DNA of 36,188 nucleotides, from positions 1-36,188 of the forward strand of contig JAZLMM010000006.1 of the NCBI GenBank assembly GCA_045598705.1, written 5' to 3'. Source of the DNA: Scatonaster sp045598705. Its GTDB lineage: Bacteria > Bacillota > Clostridia > Saccharofermentanales > Saccharofermentanaceae. The position numbers were made by a program, and so were the translations under genes. Positions 1 to 7,849 of the stretch are shown here, in pieces. Below the pieces are notes generated by a model, which had not been told where the DNA came from, ran no database searches, and saw nothing but the letters and a program-made list of their open reading frames with translations. Each line of letters begins with the position of its first letter. Positions within the stretch are counted from its first letter, which is position 1.

Positions 1-23
1 TCACTCGCATCTTTCATTTTCTC

Positions 24-147
24 TTCCGACTACAGAACACTTTAGTCTCTCCAGTCGGAAATCCCACGTTTTGCACCAGCATGTTATTTCTCCATTTCAA
101 TTCTTCTGATTCCTCATTCCCCAAGTTTCCGTGATGAACCAAAATTG
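24..147 (-). repeat. Dispersed structured repeat, copy 1
   Basis: This copy matches a second one at 36035-36160 on the other strand. Read on the minus strand it starts with CAATTTTGGTTCATCACGG near 147, continues with CTTGGGGAATG near 116-126, and ends with an inverted repeat whose 8-bp arms are TTCCGACT and AGTCGGAA (24-31 and 53-60, 21 nt apart). The second copy has the same blocks in the same order, the same 21-nt arm spacing and nearly the same total length, while the intervening bases differ. No reading frame explains it. It could be a small structured RNA, a MITE-like element or a leader of a gene to the left of the window. Confidence 0.6.
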
Positions 148-148
148 A

Positions 149-174
149 AGAGGGTGTCTCGCCAGGCACCCTCT
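149..174 (-). terminator. Terminator of the zinc-ribbon/hypothetical operon
   Basis: An 8-bp perfect stem (AGAGGGTG with CACCCTCT, 149-156 and 167-174) and a 10-nt loop lie 29 bp past the stop of the hypothetical gene on the minus strand. The downstream run is TCAATTTTGG, an imperfect U-tract. The repeat element begins immediately after it. Confidence 0.6.
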
Positions 175-203
175 CCTCTAAATTAATATTGAATCAAATA
201 ACC

Positions 204-773
204 TTATGCCCAAGGATTTGCGGCTTCCGGAACACGGATCCCCGACAGAACGAACTGTTCCCACAGGAACCATTCGCCGGTAGATGGCTTGTTGCGAAGG
301 CGAATCTGACGCGGGCTATCCGCTCCACCAGAAGTAATATTCACTGTCAGATATCCCTCATTCAGATTATCTCGGCTATGTGCCAGTTCATATACTGTAA
401 TGGAATACGGACGCTGGGGCAGATAGTTATTCTGTGGATTTGCGCCATTGAAATAAGAACGTGCGACATAGTCTGAATCCCTGAATCGATCAGCCAAGAA
501 AGAAAGCTCATAAGGCGTTAGTGGCTGTGGTCCTTTGAGGAAGTTCAGCATACGGATACTCTCATCCTTATTGGAAGGATATACGCACAGCGCAACAATG
601 GTAAGTGCAGCAACATCAAGCGGATCCTTCATGGATGCTTCAGGTAAAGCCTGCATCTGTTCAAGTGTCTCCGGGATCTCCTGGAAAATCACTGTCTTAC
701 TAGGAAGCTGGGTCGGTGTTACGGACGGAACCGACGCAACTGCTGGATTCTGGATGTTATCAAATAATCCCAT
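204..773 (-). CDS. Uncharacterized protein (DUF6935-like)
   Basis: A 189-residue soluble protein with no signal peptide or membrane segment. The N-terminus (MGLFDNIQNPAVAS) is a short flexible leader, followed by a compact globular region of about residues 25-189. That region contains an alpha-helical part with a DPLDVAALTIVALCVYP segment and a beta-rich C-terminal half ending in a lysine/arginine-containing strand (RQIRLRNKPSTGEW). I recall similar Clostridia proteins annotated as DUF6935, but this is memory and not a search result. It follows the zinc-ribbon gene by 21 bp on the same strand, so the two are probably co-transcribed and end at the hairpin at 149-174. The start has a GGTAG site upstream. 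Function unknown. Confidence 0.75.
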   Translation of the reverse strand: MGLFDNIQNPAVASVPSVTPTQLPSKTVIFQEIPETLEQMQALPEASMKDPLDVAALTIVALCVYPSNKDESIRMLNFLKGPQPLTPYELSFLADRFRDSDYVARSYFNGANPQNNYLPQRPYSITVYELAHSRDNLNEGYLTVNITSGGADSPRQIRLRNKPSTGEWFLWEQFVLSGIRVPEAANPWA

Positions 774-794
774 ATTTCGTTTCTACCTCTCGTT

Positions 795-1493
795 TTAGCG
801 ATTGACCGGTCCACGGTTCACAATACCGCCGTTGTTGGCACTCTCATCTTTCCAGGATTTTCTCTGGAACATATTCTCCAACTCGGCCTTCTTGGCTTTC
901 GCTTCCGCAAGATAATCGACAGGAGCTTCCGCAGCAGCGAACTGATTTGGATCCTGCATAGGTGCAGATGGAACCGTATCAACCGGAGCTGGTGCAACAG
1001 GTTGTTCGATTGGCGCTGGTGCAACAGGTTGTTCGATTGGAGCCTGTGCAACTGGCTGTTCTATCGGGGCAACTGTTTGCTCCGGCACTGGAACGACCGG
1101 AACCGGGACGAATGCTGCCTGTTCCTGCGGAACGTAAGCCGGAACACTGCCCATAACTTGAATATCGTCTGCGTTTACCGGCACAGCCTCAACAGGCGCA
1201 CAAGCAGGAACTTCCGTAGCAGGCATAGCCGGAACAGGTTCCGCTACGGGTGTTGTCTCCATCGCCGGTGCGGCATCAATAACAGGTGCTGCGTCCACAA
1301 CTGGTGCAACCTCAGCAGGTGCAATGGAAGGGGTCTCCATTGCAGACATAGACGGAACCGGTTCAACAACTGGCGCGGCGTCTACAGCAGGCGCAGTGTC
1401 TACAACCGGCACGGCAGCAGCCACTGCAAATCCACAGTTCATGCAGAAGCGATCACCTTCATTCATCGGGTTTCCACAATTTACACAATTCAT
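795..1493 (-). CDS. Zinc-ribbon protein with Pro/Ala/Val-rich low-complexity middle
   Basis: A 232-residue protein. Residues 1-21 form a zinc ribbon with Cys pairs at 3/6 and 17/20 (CVNC and CMNC). Residues 22 to about 180 are a low-complexity tract rich in Ala, Pro and Val, including a 9-residue repeat of the APIEQPVAP type encoded by 991-1071. The last 50 residues form a charged, partly helical tail (YLAEAKAKKAELENMF) ending in a basic Asn/Gly/Arg segment. Such architectures occur in many Bacillota as scaffold-like or regulatory proteins of unknown role. A perfect GGAGG lies 8 nt upstream of the ATG. It is first in an operon with the hypothetical gene downstream. Long stretches of the opposite strand are open only because of the biased composition. 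Confidence 0.8.
   Translation of the reverse strand: MNCVNCGNPMNEGDRFCMNCGFAVAAAVPVVDTAPAVDAAPVVEPVPSMSAMETPSIAPAEVAPVVDAAPVIDAAPAMETTPVAEPVPAMPATEVPACAPVEAVPVNADDIQVMGSVPAYVPQEQAAFVPVPVVPVPEQTVAPIEQPVAQAPIEQPVAPAPIEQPVAPAPVDTVPSAPMQDPNQFAAAEAPVDYLAEAKAKKAELENMFQRKSWKDESANNGGIVNRGPVNR
991..1071 (-). repeat. Tandem 27-bp coding repeat, three units
   Basis: Three consecutive 27-bp units begin at 991, 1018 and 1045. The first two are almost identical (GGTGCAACAGGTTGTTCG core) and the third has diverged. The period is a multiple of three and encodes nine-residue APIEQPVA-type repeats in the linker of the zinc-ribbon protein. Copy number may vary between strains by slippage. Confidence 0.8.
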
Positions 1494-1516
1494 ACAAATA
1501 CCTCCTTAAAATTGGT

Positions 1517-1872
1517 TTATTGAGTACTAATAATTGAACATTCCATTTCTTTCGTAAAAGCTAGATAGTCAGTCTCTAACTTCGCAGAAATCGGGCCTTC
1601 GACAAATGCATATAGGACCATACTACCATCAATCTGCGCGTACCCGTTAAACAACATATAATCCGTCCTACTGCCATATGCAAAGTATTCCTTCTTACTG
1701 ACAAACTCATTGAAGAAATCTAATTTCATCCGCTTATTGCTCTCGTAGTTCTGCTCACGCTGGAACTTGATTGCTTCGAAATACTTACTGGCAGCAAGTG
1801 ACAGAAATCTTCTCTAATCCTAGCTTACAATCCTGTTCATCACATACCTCGATTCTTTTCTCAATCAGATTT
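1517..1872 (-). pseudogene. Frameshifted gene remnant
   Basis: The only open stretch with an ATG here (1517-1729, 70 codons) has no ribosome binding site before that ATG. The same frame reads back through sense codons to about 1806 (ending KYFEAIKFQREQNYESNKR before the Met), where a TAG occurs. A different frame then continues upstream from about 1800 to 1872 with protein-like sequence (LIEKRIEVCDEQDCKLGLE), bounded by TAA at its far end. The two frames meet near 1790-1803. This pattern suggests a gene broken by a one-base frameshift and truncated at its 5' end. I do not recognise the family. A short real gene starting at 1729 is possible but less likely. Confidence 0.5.
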
Positions 1873-1964
1873 TATCGATATATGTGCAAACTTGCAAGCA
1901 TAGGATGACTACACAACCTTCATCGAAGTTGAACCGTTGATTCCTCATCAAGCGCTTAAATAGA

Positions 1965-2014
1965 AGAAGCCGAGGTGGCTGCAACAGATTGTCGCTTGTC
2001 CATCCTCGGCTTCT
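1965..2014 (-). terminator. Probable pheST terminator hairpin
   Basis: A perfect 11-bp stem (AGAAGCCGAGG at 1965-1975 with its complement at 2004-2014) has a 28-nt loop. It lies 55 bp past the pheT stop. The minus-strand sequence after the stem is not U-rich, so termination strength is uncertain. Confidence 0.5.
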
Positions 2015-2069
2015 CATATTCTATAAATTGAGGACTGAGAACATGTTCGCCAATCCACTGAACAGGAAC

Positions 2070-4487
2070 TTATGCACGCAAGGTAATCGCATACTTCGCC
2101 TGTAGATTATCTAGGATCGTCTTTACAAATCCGTCAATGACTTCTGGTGTGAACTCATTTTCCTTCGGTGTGAAAACAACTGAGAACGCGAGGCTCTTCT
2201 TGTCCTGCCCCAGCTGTGCACCTTCGAAGATATCGAACAACTCAATCTTCGTGATATATTCGCAGGAAGCTTCTATCTCCTTCTCGACCATCGCACAGGT
2301 ATTGGACTTATCCATGACGAAGCAGAAGTCACGTTTCTCCTCTAGGAACTTCGGAAGTGGGATGAACTTTCTGTCCTTGCCGTAGTACTTACTCAGTTTC
2401 TTAAGATCAATCTCTGCCACATAAGCCGGAACACGCATATCCATCTCGTCGCAGATCTCATAGAGCACCTGACCAAGGTAACCTACTTCTTCTCCATCGC
2501 AGATAACCTTTGCGGTACGTCCCGGATGCAGGAATGTCTTCGTGTCACGCTCGTAATCGAACTTCACATCGAGTGCATCTGCAATCACAGATACGACACC
2601 CTTCAAGGAGAAGAAGTCTTCTTCCTCACCCCACATACCAATGCAGATTGTCTCGCGCTCATCTGGGTATTCGGTAAGCGGCAAAGATTTCGGCAGGAAC
2701 TTATTACCCATCTCATAGACACAACCGGCAAGGATGCCACGCTTCTGGTTCTTCGCCATCGCGGTCAGCATCTGCGGCGTAAGTGTCGTTCTCATCAAAG
2801 AAAGATCGATGTTGATTGGGTTCATGATCTTAATGGCTACACGCTCCGGTGCATCTTCCGGCAGTCTCAGAAGGTCAAGGTCCGAAGGCGAGAAGAAAGA
2901 ATAGTGCACGCCTTCGTAAGCGCCTGCGGCGCAGAGTGCACGCTTAATCTTGAGTTCTGTCTTCTGACTGAGGTTATAACCACCACTGGTGACCTCCGCT
3001 GTTGGAATAAAGGTCGGCGTAATGTGCTCATAGCCATACATACGAATCACTTCTTCTGCCACATCCTGATAGGACTCCATATCCACACGGTATCCCGGAA
3101 TGGAAATGGTCAGGCTATCGCCCTGAAGCTTCGGTGCGAAATTCAGATTCGTCAGAATACGAACGATATCTTCGTCCGGGACGGTAATACCCAGCACACC
3201 ATTGACCTGTTTCACGCTGACTGTCAGTTCCTTCGGCTCAATGGAATTGCCTGTATTGATGTCGAACTTGGTCTTACTGACTTTACCGCATCCCAGTTCT
3301 TCCATCAGGTGCAGCGCACGCTTCATGGCCATGTCCGTAGTATATTCGTCAACACCCTTGGAGAAACGCATGCTGGAATCAGAAACCTGACCCAGAGCCT
3401 TCGAGCTCTTACGGATGTTATCGTGTGCAAACTTGGCAGCCTCGAACATCACGGCAGTCGTCGTATCCAAGATCTCCGAATTCAGTCCGCCCATGATACC
3501 AGCCAGTGCAACCGGCTTCTTACCGTCGCAGATGACCAGATTATCTGTAGTTAAAGAGAATTCCTTCTCATCCAGTGTCACGATCTTCTCACCGGCTTCT
3601 GCTCTTCTGACATGGATCTCGCCACCCTCCAGGTACGAGAAGTCGAAAGCATGCATCGGCTGACCGAGTTCTTTTAACACATAATTCGTAATATCCACAA
3701 CGTTGGAGATTGCCGAACAACCAACCAGAGCGAGACGGCGTCTCATCCACTGCGGAGCCGGTGCAATCTTGACGTCCGATACATAGTGTCCGATATATCT
3801 CGGGCAAAGATCTGGTGCAGAAACACGGATATTGAAATCGATTGTCTCATCTGACTCTGTGTAATCCAGTGCAGGTTCTCTGAGCGGCTGACCAAGAACA
3901 GCAGCGACCTCGCGAGCGATACCGAAGATGCTCTGACAGTCCGGACGATTGGCCGTGATGGACACGTCGAAGATATAGTCATCAAGGCCCAGTATCGGCT
4001 TAACATCTGCACCCGGCACCGCATCCTCAGGCAGAACCAGAAGTCCATTGTAGCCGGCGCCAGGGAACATGTCTTCCGTCACACCAATTTCCACGCCAGA
4101 GCAGAGCATACCGTAAGAATCATAACCACGAAGCTTACCCTGACCGATCGTCATGACACCCTCGACCGTAACGTGGTCTTTGGCCGTCGCATAGACCTGC
4201 GCGCCAATCAGCGCCAGCGGATACTTGCCGCCTGCGGCAACATTATCGGCACCGCAACAGATCTGAAGTGTACCATGCTCACCTGCATCGACCTGGCAAA
4301 GATGAAGGTGTGTACCCTCGATACCCTCGCAAGTCTTAACTAAGCCTACGACAACATTGCTGATATCGTGACCGACTTCGTATTTCTCTTCCACCTCGAA
4401 GCCACAGGAGAACAGCTTCTCCTCCAGTTCATCCGGTGTGACATTAATGTCTACATAATCTTTCAACCATGAAAGTGGTACTAACAT
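2070..4487 (-). CDS. pheT: Phenylalanyl-tRNA synthetase beta subunit
   Basis: Large subunit of the cytoplasmic alpha2-beta2 enzyme that charges tRNA-Phe. At 805 residues it is the usual bacterial length. The order is as expected: an N-terminal segment MLVPLSWLKDYVDI, an EMAP-type tRNA-binding fold at about residues 40-150, the B3/B4 editing region (about 210-380, with the TANRPDC motif just before it), B5, and a C-terminal FDX-ACB anticodon-binding domain (about 710-805, beginning near PLPKFLEEKRDFCF). AGGAGGG sits 7 nt before the ATG. The gene follows pheS by 15 bp and shares its T-box-controlled transcript. Nothing is missing or truncated. Confidence 0.97.
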   Translation of the reverse strand: MLVPLSWLKDYVDINVTPDELEEKLFSCGFEVEEKYEVGHDISNVVVGLVKTCEGIEGTHLHLCQVDAGEHGTLQICCGADNVAAGGKYPLALIGAQVYATAKDHVTVEGVMTIGQGKLRGYDSYGMLCSGVEIGVTEDMFPGAGYNGLLVLPEDAVPGADVKPILGLDDYIFDVSITANRPDCQSIFGIAREVAAVLGQPLREPALDYTESDETIDFNIRVSAPDLCPRYIGHYVSDVKIAPAPQWMRRRLALVGCSAISNVVDITNYVLKELGQPMHAFDFSYLEGGEIHVRRAEAGEKIVTLDEKEFSLTTDNLVICDGKKPVALAGIMGGLNSEILDTTTAVMFEAAKFAHDNIRKSSKALGQVSDSSMRFSKGVDEYTTDMAMKRALHLMEELGCGKVSKTKFDINTGNSIEPKELTVSVKQVNGVLGITVPDEDIVRILTNLNFAPKLQGDSLTISIPGYRVDMESYQDVAEEVIRMYGYEHITPTFIPTAEVTSGGYNLSQKTELKIKRALCAAGAYEGVHYSFFSPSDLDLLRLPEDAPERVAIKIMNPINIDLSLMRTTLTPQMLTAMAKNQKRGILAGCVYEMGNKFLPKSLPLTEYPDERETICIGMWGEEEDFFSLKGVVSVIADALDVKFDYERDTKTFLHPGRTAKVICDGEEVGYLGQVLYEICDEMDMRVPAYVAEIDLKKLSKYYGKDRKFIPLPKFLEEKRDFCFVMDKSNTCAMVEKEIEASCEYITKIELFDIFEGAQLGQDKKSLAFSVVFTPKENEFTPEVIDGFVKTILDNLQAKYAITLRA

Positions 4488-4502
4488 GTCTAACCCTCCT
4501 TA

Positions 4503-5546
4503 TCAGTCATCAATCTGATCGAGCACACGCAGATCAGATTCGAACAGAAGCTTGATGTTGTTGATGCCGTATTTCAACATCGCGATACGGTCAATACCGA
4601 TACCGAATGCAAGACCGCTATAGACATTGCTATCAATGCCACAGCCTTCGAGTACTTTCTTATTGACAACGCCGGCGCCCAGAACCTCGATCCAGCCAGT
4701 GCCCTTACAGAGCTTACAGCCTTTGTTGTGGCACTGGAAACAGCTGACATCGACTTCTACTGAAGGTTCTGTAAACGGGAAGTAAGAAGGTCTCAGACGC
4801 GTTCTGGTCTCCTCATCGAAGATCTTCTTCACGAACTCATCAAGCATACCCTGCAAGTCACAAAGTGTAATGCCCTTGTCGACAACCAATCCTTCCATCT
4901 GCGTAAACATCGGAGAGTGTGTCGCATCGTCATCTGAACGGAAAACCTTACCGGGAGAGATGATCTTGATCGGTGGTTTCTGATTCTCCATAACATGGAT
5001 CTGACCTGCAGAAGTCTGTGTACGAAGCAGATACTCCGGGCTCAAGTAGAATGTATCCTGCATATCACGAGCCGGGTGGTCCTGCGGAATGTTCAATGCA
5101 GTAAAGTTGTAGTAATCGGTCTCGATCTCTCGGCCCTCGTAGATGGAGAATCCCATTGAACCGAAGATGTCTACAATCTGATTTCTCACCTGTGTATTCG
5201 GATGGAGCTTACCCTGCTTATGTTTCTTCGCAGGAAGTGTTACATCGATGGTTTCCTTCTCATAGCGCGCCTTCTGCTCCGCTTCCTTGAACTTCAGATC
5301 CATCTCATCGAAGGTCGCCTGCGCCCAGTTCTTGATCTCGTTGACCATCTTACCGTAATCAGCCTTCTGCTCTTTCGGAATCTTACCCATCTCCCTCATG
5401 AGCGAGCCGATCTTGCCTTCCTTCGCATCCATGACTGTCTTTCTATACTCATAGACACCCTTACTGCTGGTAATGCCGCTGAGGTCTGCTGTAATTTCAG
5501 CCCGGATCTGCGACAGCTTCTCACTTAATTCACCAAGTTCCGCCAT
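4503..5546 (-). CDS. pheS: Phenylalanyl-tRNA synthetase alpha subunit
   Basis: Catalytic class II subunit of phenylalanyl-tRNA synthetase, 347 residues. An N-terminal coiled-coil arm covers about residues 1-95. Motif 2 is at about 201-220 (VFRSDDDATHSPMF, QMEG) and motif 3 at about 313-328 (AFGIGIDRIAMLKYG). Between them lies a double CxxC knuckle (Cys 269, 272, 277, 280) leading into GTGWIEVLG, a variant common in Bacillota. The start at 5546 is chosen because a strong GGAGGG precedes it by 5 nt and the protein then begins like the family. The frame is open for 30 more codons upstream, but those overlap the T-box terminator. It is the first gene of pheS-pheT. Confidence 0.96.
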   Translation of the reverse strand: MAELGELSEKLSQIRAEITADLSGITSSKGVYEYRKTVMDAKEGKIGSLMREMGKIPKEQKADYGKMVNEIKNWAQATFDEMDLKFKEAEQKARYEKETIDVTLPAKKHKQGKLHPNTQVRNQIVDIFGSMGFSIYEGREIETDYYNFTALNIPQDHPARDMQDTFYLSPEYLLRTQTSAGQIHVMENQKPPIKIISPGKVFRSDDDATHSPMFTQMEGLVVDKGITLCDLQGMLDEFVKKIFDEETRTRLRPSYFPFTEPSVEVDVSCFQCHNKGCKLCKGTGWIEVLGAGVVNKKVLEGCGIDSNVYSGLAFGIGIDRIAMLKYGINNIKLLFESDLRVLDQIDD

Positions 5547-5565
5547 GTTTTCCCTCCTATAATAC

Positions 5566-5600
5566 AAAAATCCCATGACAACGTTTCCATTGTCATGGGA
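5566..5600 (-). terminator. T-box terminator before pheS
   Basis: An 11-bp perfect stem (TCCCATGACAA with TTGTCATGGGA) with an 8-nt loop is followed by TTTTT on the minus strand. It is the conditional terminator of the T-box switch and lies 20 bp before the pheS start. Confidence 0.93.
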
Positions 5601-5855
5601 CGAATTCACGAATCTCTCGTACCTTCGCGGTACCACCCATGTTCAGACGGACCCTTCCGTCTGCACTCCACTTTGCGCCTTTAATGCTGCGCCTGCATCC
5701 GCTTAGCTCAAGATCAGGTAAAACCACCCGCACTCGTTTCGTCGGAACGCTCCCGTGTTGAAATTCATCCTTACTACCCCTGGGTCATGTTTTCAGCCGG
5801 TGGCATGACTCTCTTTGCCCGTCATAGCAGACTACTTACGCACGTTCATAGCACG
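5566..5855 (-). promoter_or_regulatory. T-box leader of pheST (Phe specifier UUC)
   Basis: The conserved T-box GGGTGGTACCGCG is at 5626-5638 on the minus strand, followed by a strong terminator at 5566-5600. Upstream, the stem I region carries the AGAGAG-type and GGCTGAAAA elements. A TTC triplet at 5760-5762, in the context GAAT-TTC-A, is the best specifier candidate and fits phenylalanine. In this mechanism uncharged tRNA-Phe pairs with the specifier and with the T-box and favours readthrough into pheS. The leader is about 309 nt from the predicted start site to the pheS start codon. The specifier assignment is inferred from context and from comparison with the trpB2 leader, without a folded model. 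Confidence 0.92.
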
Positions 5856-5861
5856 TGAACG

Positions 5862-5890
5862 ATTGTACCCTTGCCACTGGGAAAAGTCAA
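5862..5890 (-). promoter_or_regulatory. Promoter of the pheST T-box transcript
   Basis: On the minus strand TTGACT (5885-5890) and TACAAT (5862-5867) are separated by exactly 17 bp. They lie just upstream of the T-box leader and just past the stop of the DUF2085 gene. Confidence 0.75.
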
Positions 5891-5907
5891 GGATTCCAGC
5901 ACCATGG

Positions 5908-6297
5908 TTACACCAAGCTCCTGATCCACACGACCACAAAGTAAATCGCATAGAACTCAAGATAGAGTCCACCGATACCGCATGTCGTGCCGGTGATCAG
6001 TCGGCGTAAGTTAGTGGATTCGCGGATTTTCAGATGTTGAATCAGCCAATCGACGCCCATGATGCCAATCAGGATCGCAAGCGCCCACCATCGGAATCGG
6101 ATTCCGATAATGTGCAATGGAATCGCAATCAGCTGTCCAAGCAGGACACCCGTGCAACGTGCGCAGACCGGAAACTGGTAACCCCGTAAAGAGAAACTTC
6201 TCTCCTCCATCTGATGGCATCCGGCCTTACGTCCGATCTCCATCAGTCGCAACCAGATCCGAATTCCCCGACTCAAATTACCCGTCGAATTCTCCAT
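5908..6297 (-). CDS. DUF2085 family membrane protein
   Basis: A 129-residue protein with the DUF2085 signature: a Cys and His near residues 27-28 (GCHQMEERSF), then FPVCARCTGVLLG at about 42-54, followed by two or three hydrophobic segments (about 52-66, 68-88 and 103-128). The conserved CxRC and CH suggest metal or redox chemistry at the membrane, but no function is established. It sits 26 bp downstream of the small zinc-ribbon gene on the same strand and is probably co-transcribed with it. An AGGG lies upstream of the ATG at a rather long spacing. Confidence 0.85.
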   Translation of the reverse strand: MENSTGNLSRGIRIWLRLMEIGRKAGCHQMEERSFSLRGYQFPVCARCTGVLLGQLIAIPLHIIGIRFRWWALAILIGIMGVDWLIQHLKIRESTNLRRLITGTTCGIGGLYLEFYAIYFVVVWIRSLV

Positions 6298-6323
6298 GCA
6301 ATCTTTGGACCCTCGTCAGGAAA

Positions 6324-6533
6324 TCACGCGCGCCACTTCTTACCGCAATCATTGCAGATCCAGTAATTCGTACTCGTCGTTGTCTTCCCTTCACCACAAA
6401 GGCCACAAAGCAGGCCTTCCCAACCGAAAATGAGATAACCGCAGCAACCTTTGCTCGCGCTGTAGTCTTTCCCAGATGTTTGTACTTCGTTGATAATTGT
6501 GCAGTTATTTCCACCACATTTTGGACATTGCAT
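6324..6533 (-). CDS. Small zinc-ribbon protein
   Basis: A 69-residue protein with two CxxC pairs, CPKC at residues 3-6 and CNDC near 60-63. They flank a Gly/Cys-rich hydrophobic middle (CCGYLIFGWEGLLCGLCG) that could dip into the membrane. Similar short proteins are common in Bacillota and have no assigned role. GGGAGA precedes the ATG by 7 nt. It is the first gene of a likely two-gene unit with the DUF2085 protein. Confidence 0.8.
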   Translation of the reverse strand: MQCPKCGGNNCTIINEVQTSGKDYSASKGCCGYLIFGWEGLLCGLCGEGKTTTSTNYWICNDCGKKWRA

Positions 6534-6735
6534 ACGTCATTCTCCCTTCAAGTAATCTTTCCTTCTTTATTTTGAAGGTTGGAAATCTCCCATCCTCCAC
6601 CTTCATCCTACTCCTAGAAGCAAGTTCAATAAACCGCCTTTTTCCGTACCATACCGCCGAATAATTGGTAAAAGAACCTACTTAGCAGTCACTAATCGAT
6701 ATATGTATGCAAGAGCAAACAGCGCAATATGTGCT

Positions 6736-7689
6736 TTACAGGTTCAGTCCCTTGGTCAGTTCACAGCCAAGCTTAATGTTCATGCACTCGATGGCCGCAC
6801 CGGATGCACCCTTGCCCAGATTGTCGAATTGAGAGGAGATTACGATTCGGTCTTCGTTTCCCGTTACATAAATCTTCAAGCCATCCCAGCCGGACAGCAG
6901 ATTACCGGCAAGGAAACCGCTGGCTGCAATCTCATCGTCGTCCGCTGCCACCTTGATAAACGCCTGATCCTTGTAGTACTCGCGATAGAAAGTGAGAAGT
7001 TCAGGAGGTGTCATCTTCTTCTCAAGCATATCGGCATAGACCTGTACGGACACGACCATACCGCTATAGTAGTCATCAATGATTGGTGAGAAGAGTGGCA
7101 GTCTCGAAAGGCCTGTAATCGCCTTCATCTCCTTGAGGTGCTTGTGCTGTTGTGTCAGCGCATATTCTCTACCGGAAGAAAGATCAGACGAACGATCTTC
7201 GCCCTCATATACTGCAATGGTCTTCTTACCTGCTCCACTATAACCGGACAGTGCAAATGCAGAAACCGGATAATCCTTGGACATGATGCCACCAGAAATC
7301 AACGGATATACCAAAGAAATGAAGCCCGAAGCATAGCAACCCGGCACCGCGATGCGCTTGCCGTTCGCTATCGCATCCATGTGTGCTGAAGAAAGTTCCG
7401 GGAAGCCATAGGCCCAACCCTCTTCAGTACGATGTGCCGTAGACGTGTCAATAATGATGACATGATCGTTGTCCGGCTCGATGAAGCTTACAGCTTCTCT
7501 TGCCGCCGCATCCGGCAGGCAGAGGAATGTAATATCAGAAGCATTAATCAGTCTCTTTCTCTCCTCCGGATCTTTACGAAGTTCCGGATCGATTTTTAAG
7601 ATCTCCACATCATCACGGTTGGCGAAACGCTCGAAAATCCGAAGTCCCGTCGTGCCTTCACTACCATCAATAAAAACTTTCGTTGCCAT
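6736..7689 (-). CDS. argC: N-acetyl-gamma-glutamyl-phosphate reductase, type 2
   Basis: Third step of arginine/ornithine biosynthesis: NADPH-dependent reduction of N-acetylglutamyl phosphate to the semialdehyde. The 317-residue protein has an N-terminal nucleotide-binding region (FIDGSEGTTGLRI, residues 6-18), an STAHR motif near 83-87, and the catalytic Cys118 in AVPGCYASGF. The short length and GSEGTTGL motif match the type 2 subclass. The ATG at 7689 is preceded by AGAGAG, and 19 upstream codons that are open in frame look non-coding. No other arginine gene is in the window, so argC stands alone here, with a putative promoter at 7815-7844. Confidence 0.93.
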   Translation of the reverse strand: MATKVFIDGSEGTTGLRIFERFANRDDVEILKIDPELRKDPEERKRLINASDITFLCLPDAAAREAVSFIEPDNDHVIIIDTSTAHRTEEGWAYGFPELSSAHMDAIANGKRIAVPGCYASGFISLVYPLISGGIMSKDYPVSAFALSGYSGAGKKTIAVYEGEDRSSDLSSGREYALTQQHKHLKEMKAITGLSRLPLFSPIIDDYYSGMVVSVQVYADMLEKKMTPPELLTFYREYYKDQAFIKVAADDDEIAASGFLAGNLLSGWDGLKIYVTGNEDRIVISSQFDNLGKGASGAAIECMNIKLGCELTKGLNL

Positions 7690-7804
7690 ATTGTTTCTCT
7701 CTTTTCTGTATTTTACTTCACGTACGACGCGCGGCACTCCGGCCAACAGCGTACCCTCAACCGGTATTTACGCAACTTCCGCGTTCCAAACGAGAACTTG
7801 CATC

Positions 7805-7844
7805 TATAGTCGGCATTACCCGATACTATAGCCGATTCTGTCAA
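7805..7844 (-). promoter_or_regulatory. Putative argC promoter overlapped by an inverted repeat
   Basis: On the minus strand a perfect TTGACA (7839-7844) and GGTAAT (7815-7820) are 18 bp apart. An inverted repeat, TATAGT-CGG against CCG-AT-ACTATA (7805-7830), covers the -10 region and could be an operator. The -10 match is 4 of 6. It lies just past the stop codon of the ABC exporter gene. Confidence 0.45.
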
Positions 7845-7849
7845 ATTTC

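Noticed and set aside
2526..3554. A 342-codon plus-strand frame
   Set aside because: It lies wholly antisense to pheT, has no ribosome binding site, and its product has no recognisable domain.
6574..6603. A hairpin (GAAGG with CCTTC arms) between the zinc-ribbon gene and argC as the argC terminator
   Set aside because: The minus-strand bases after the stem are A-rich and not U-rich, so it is not a convincing terminator.
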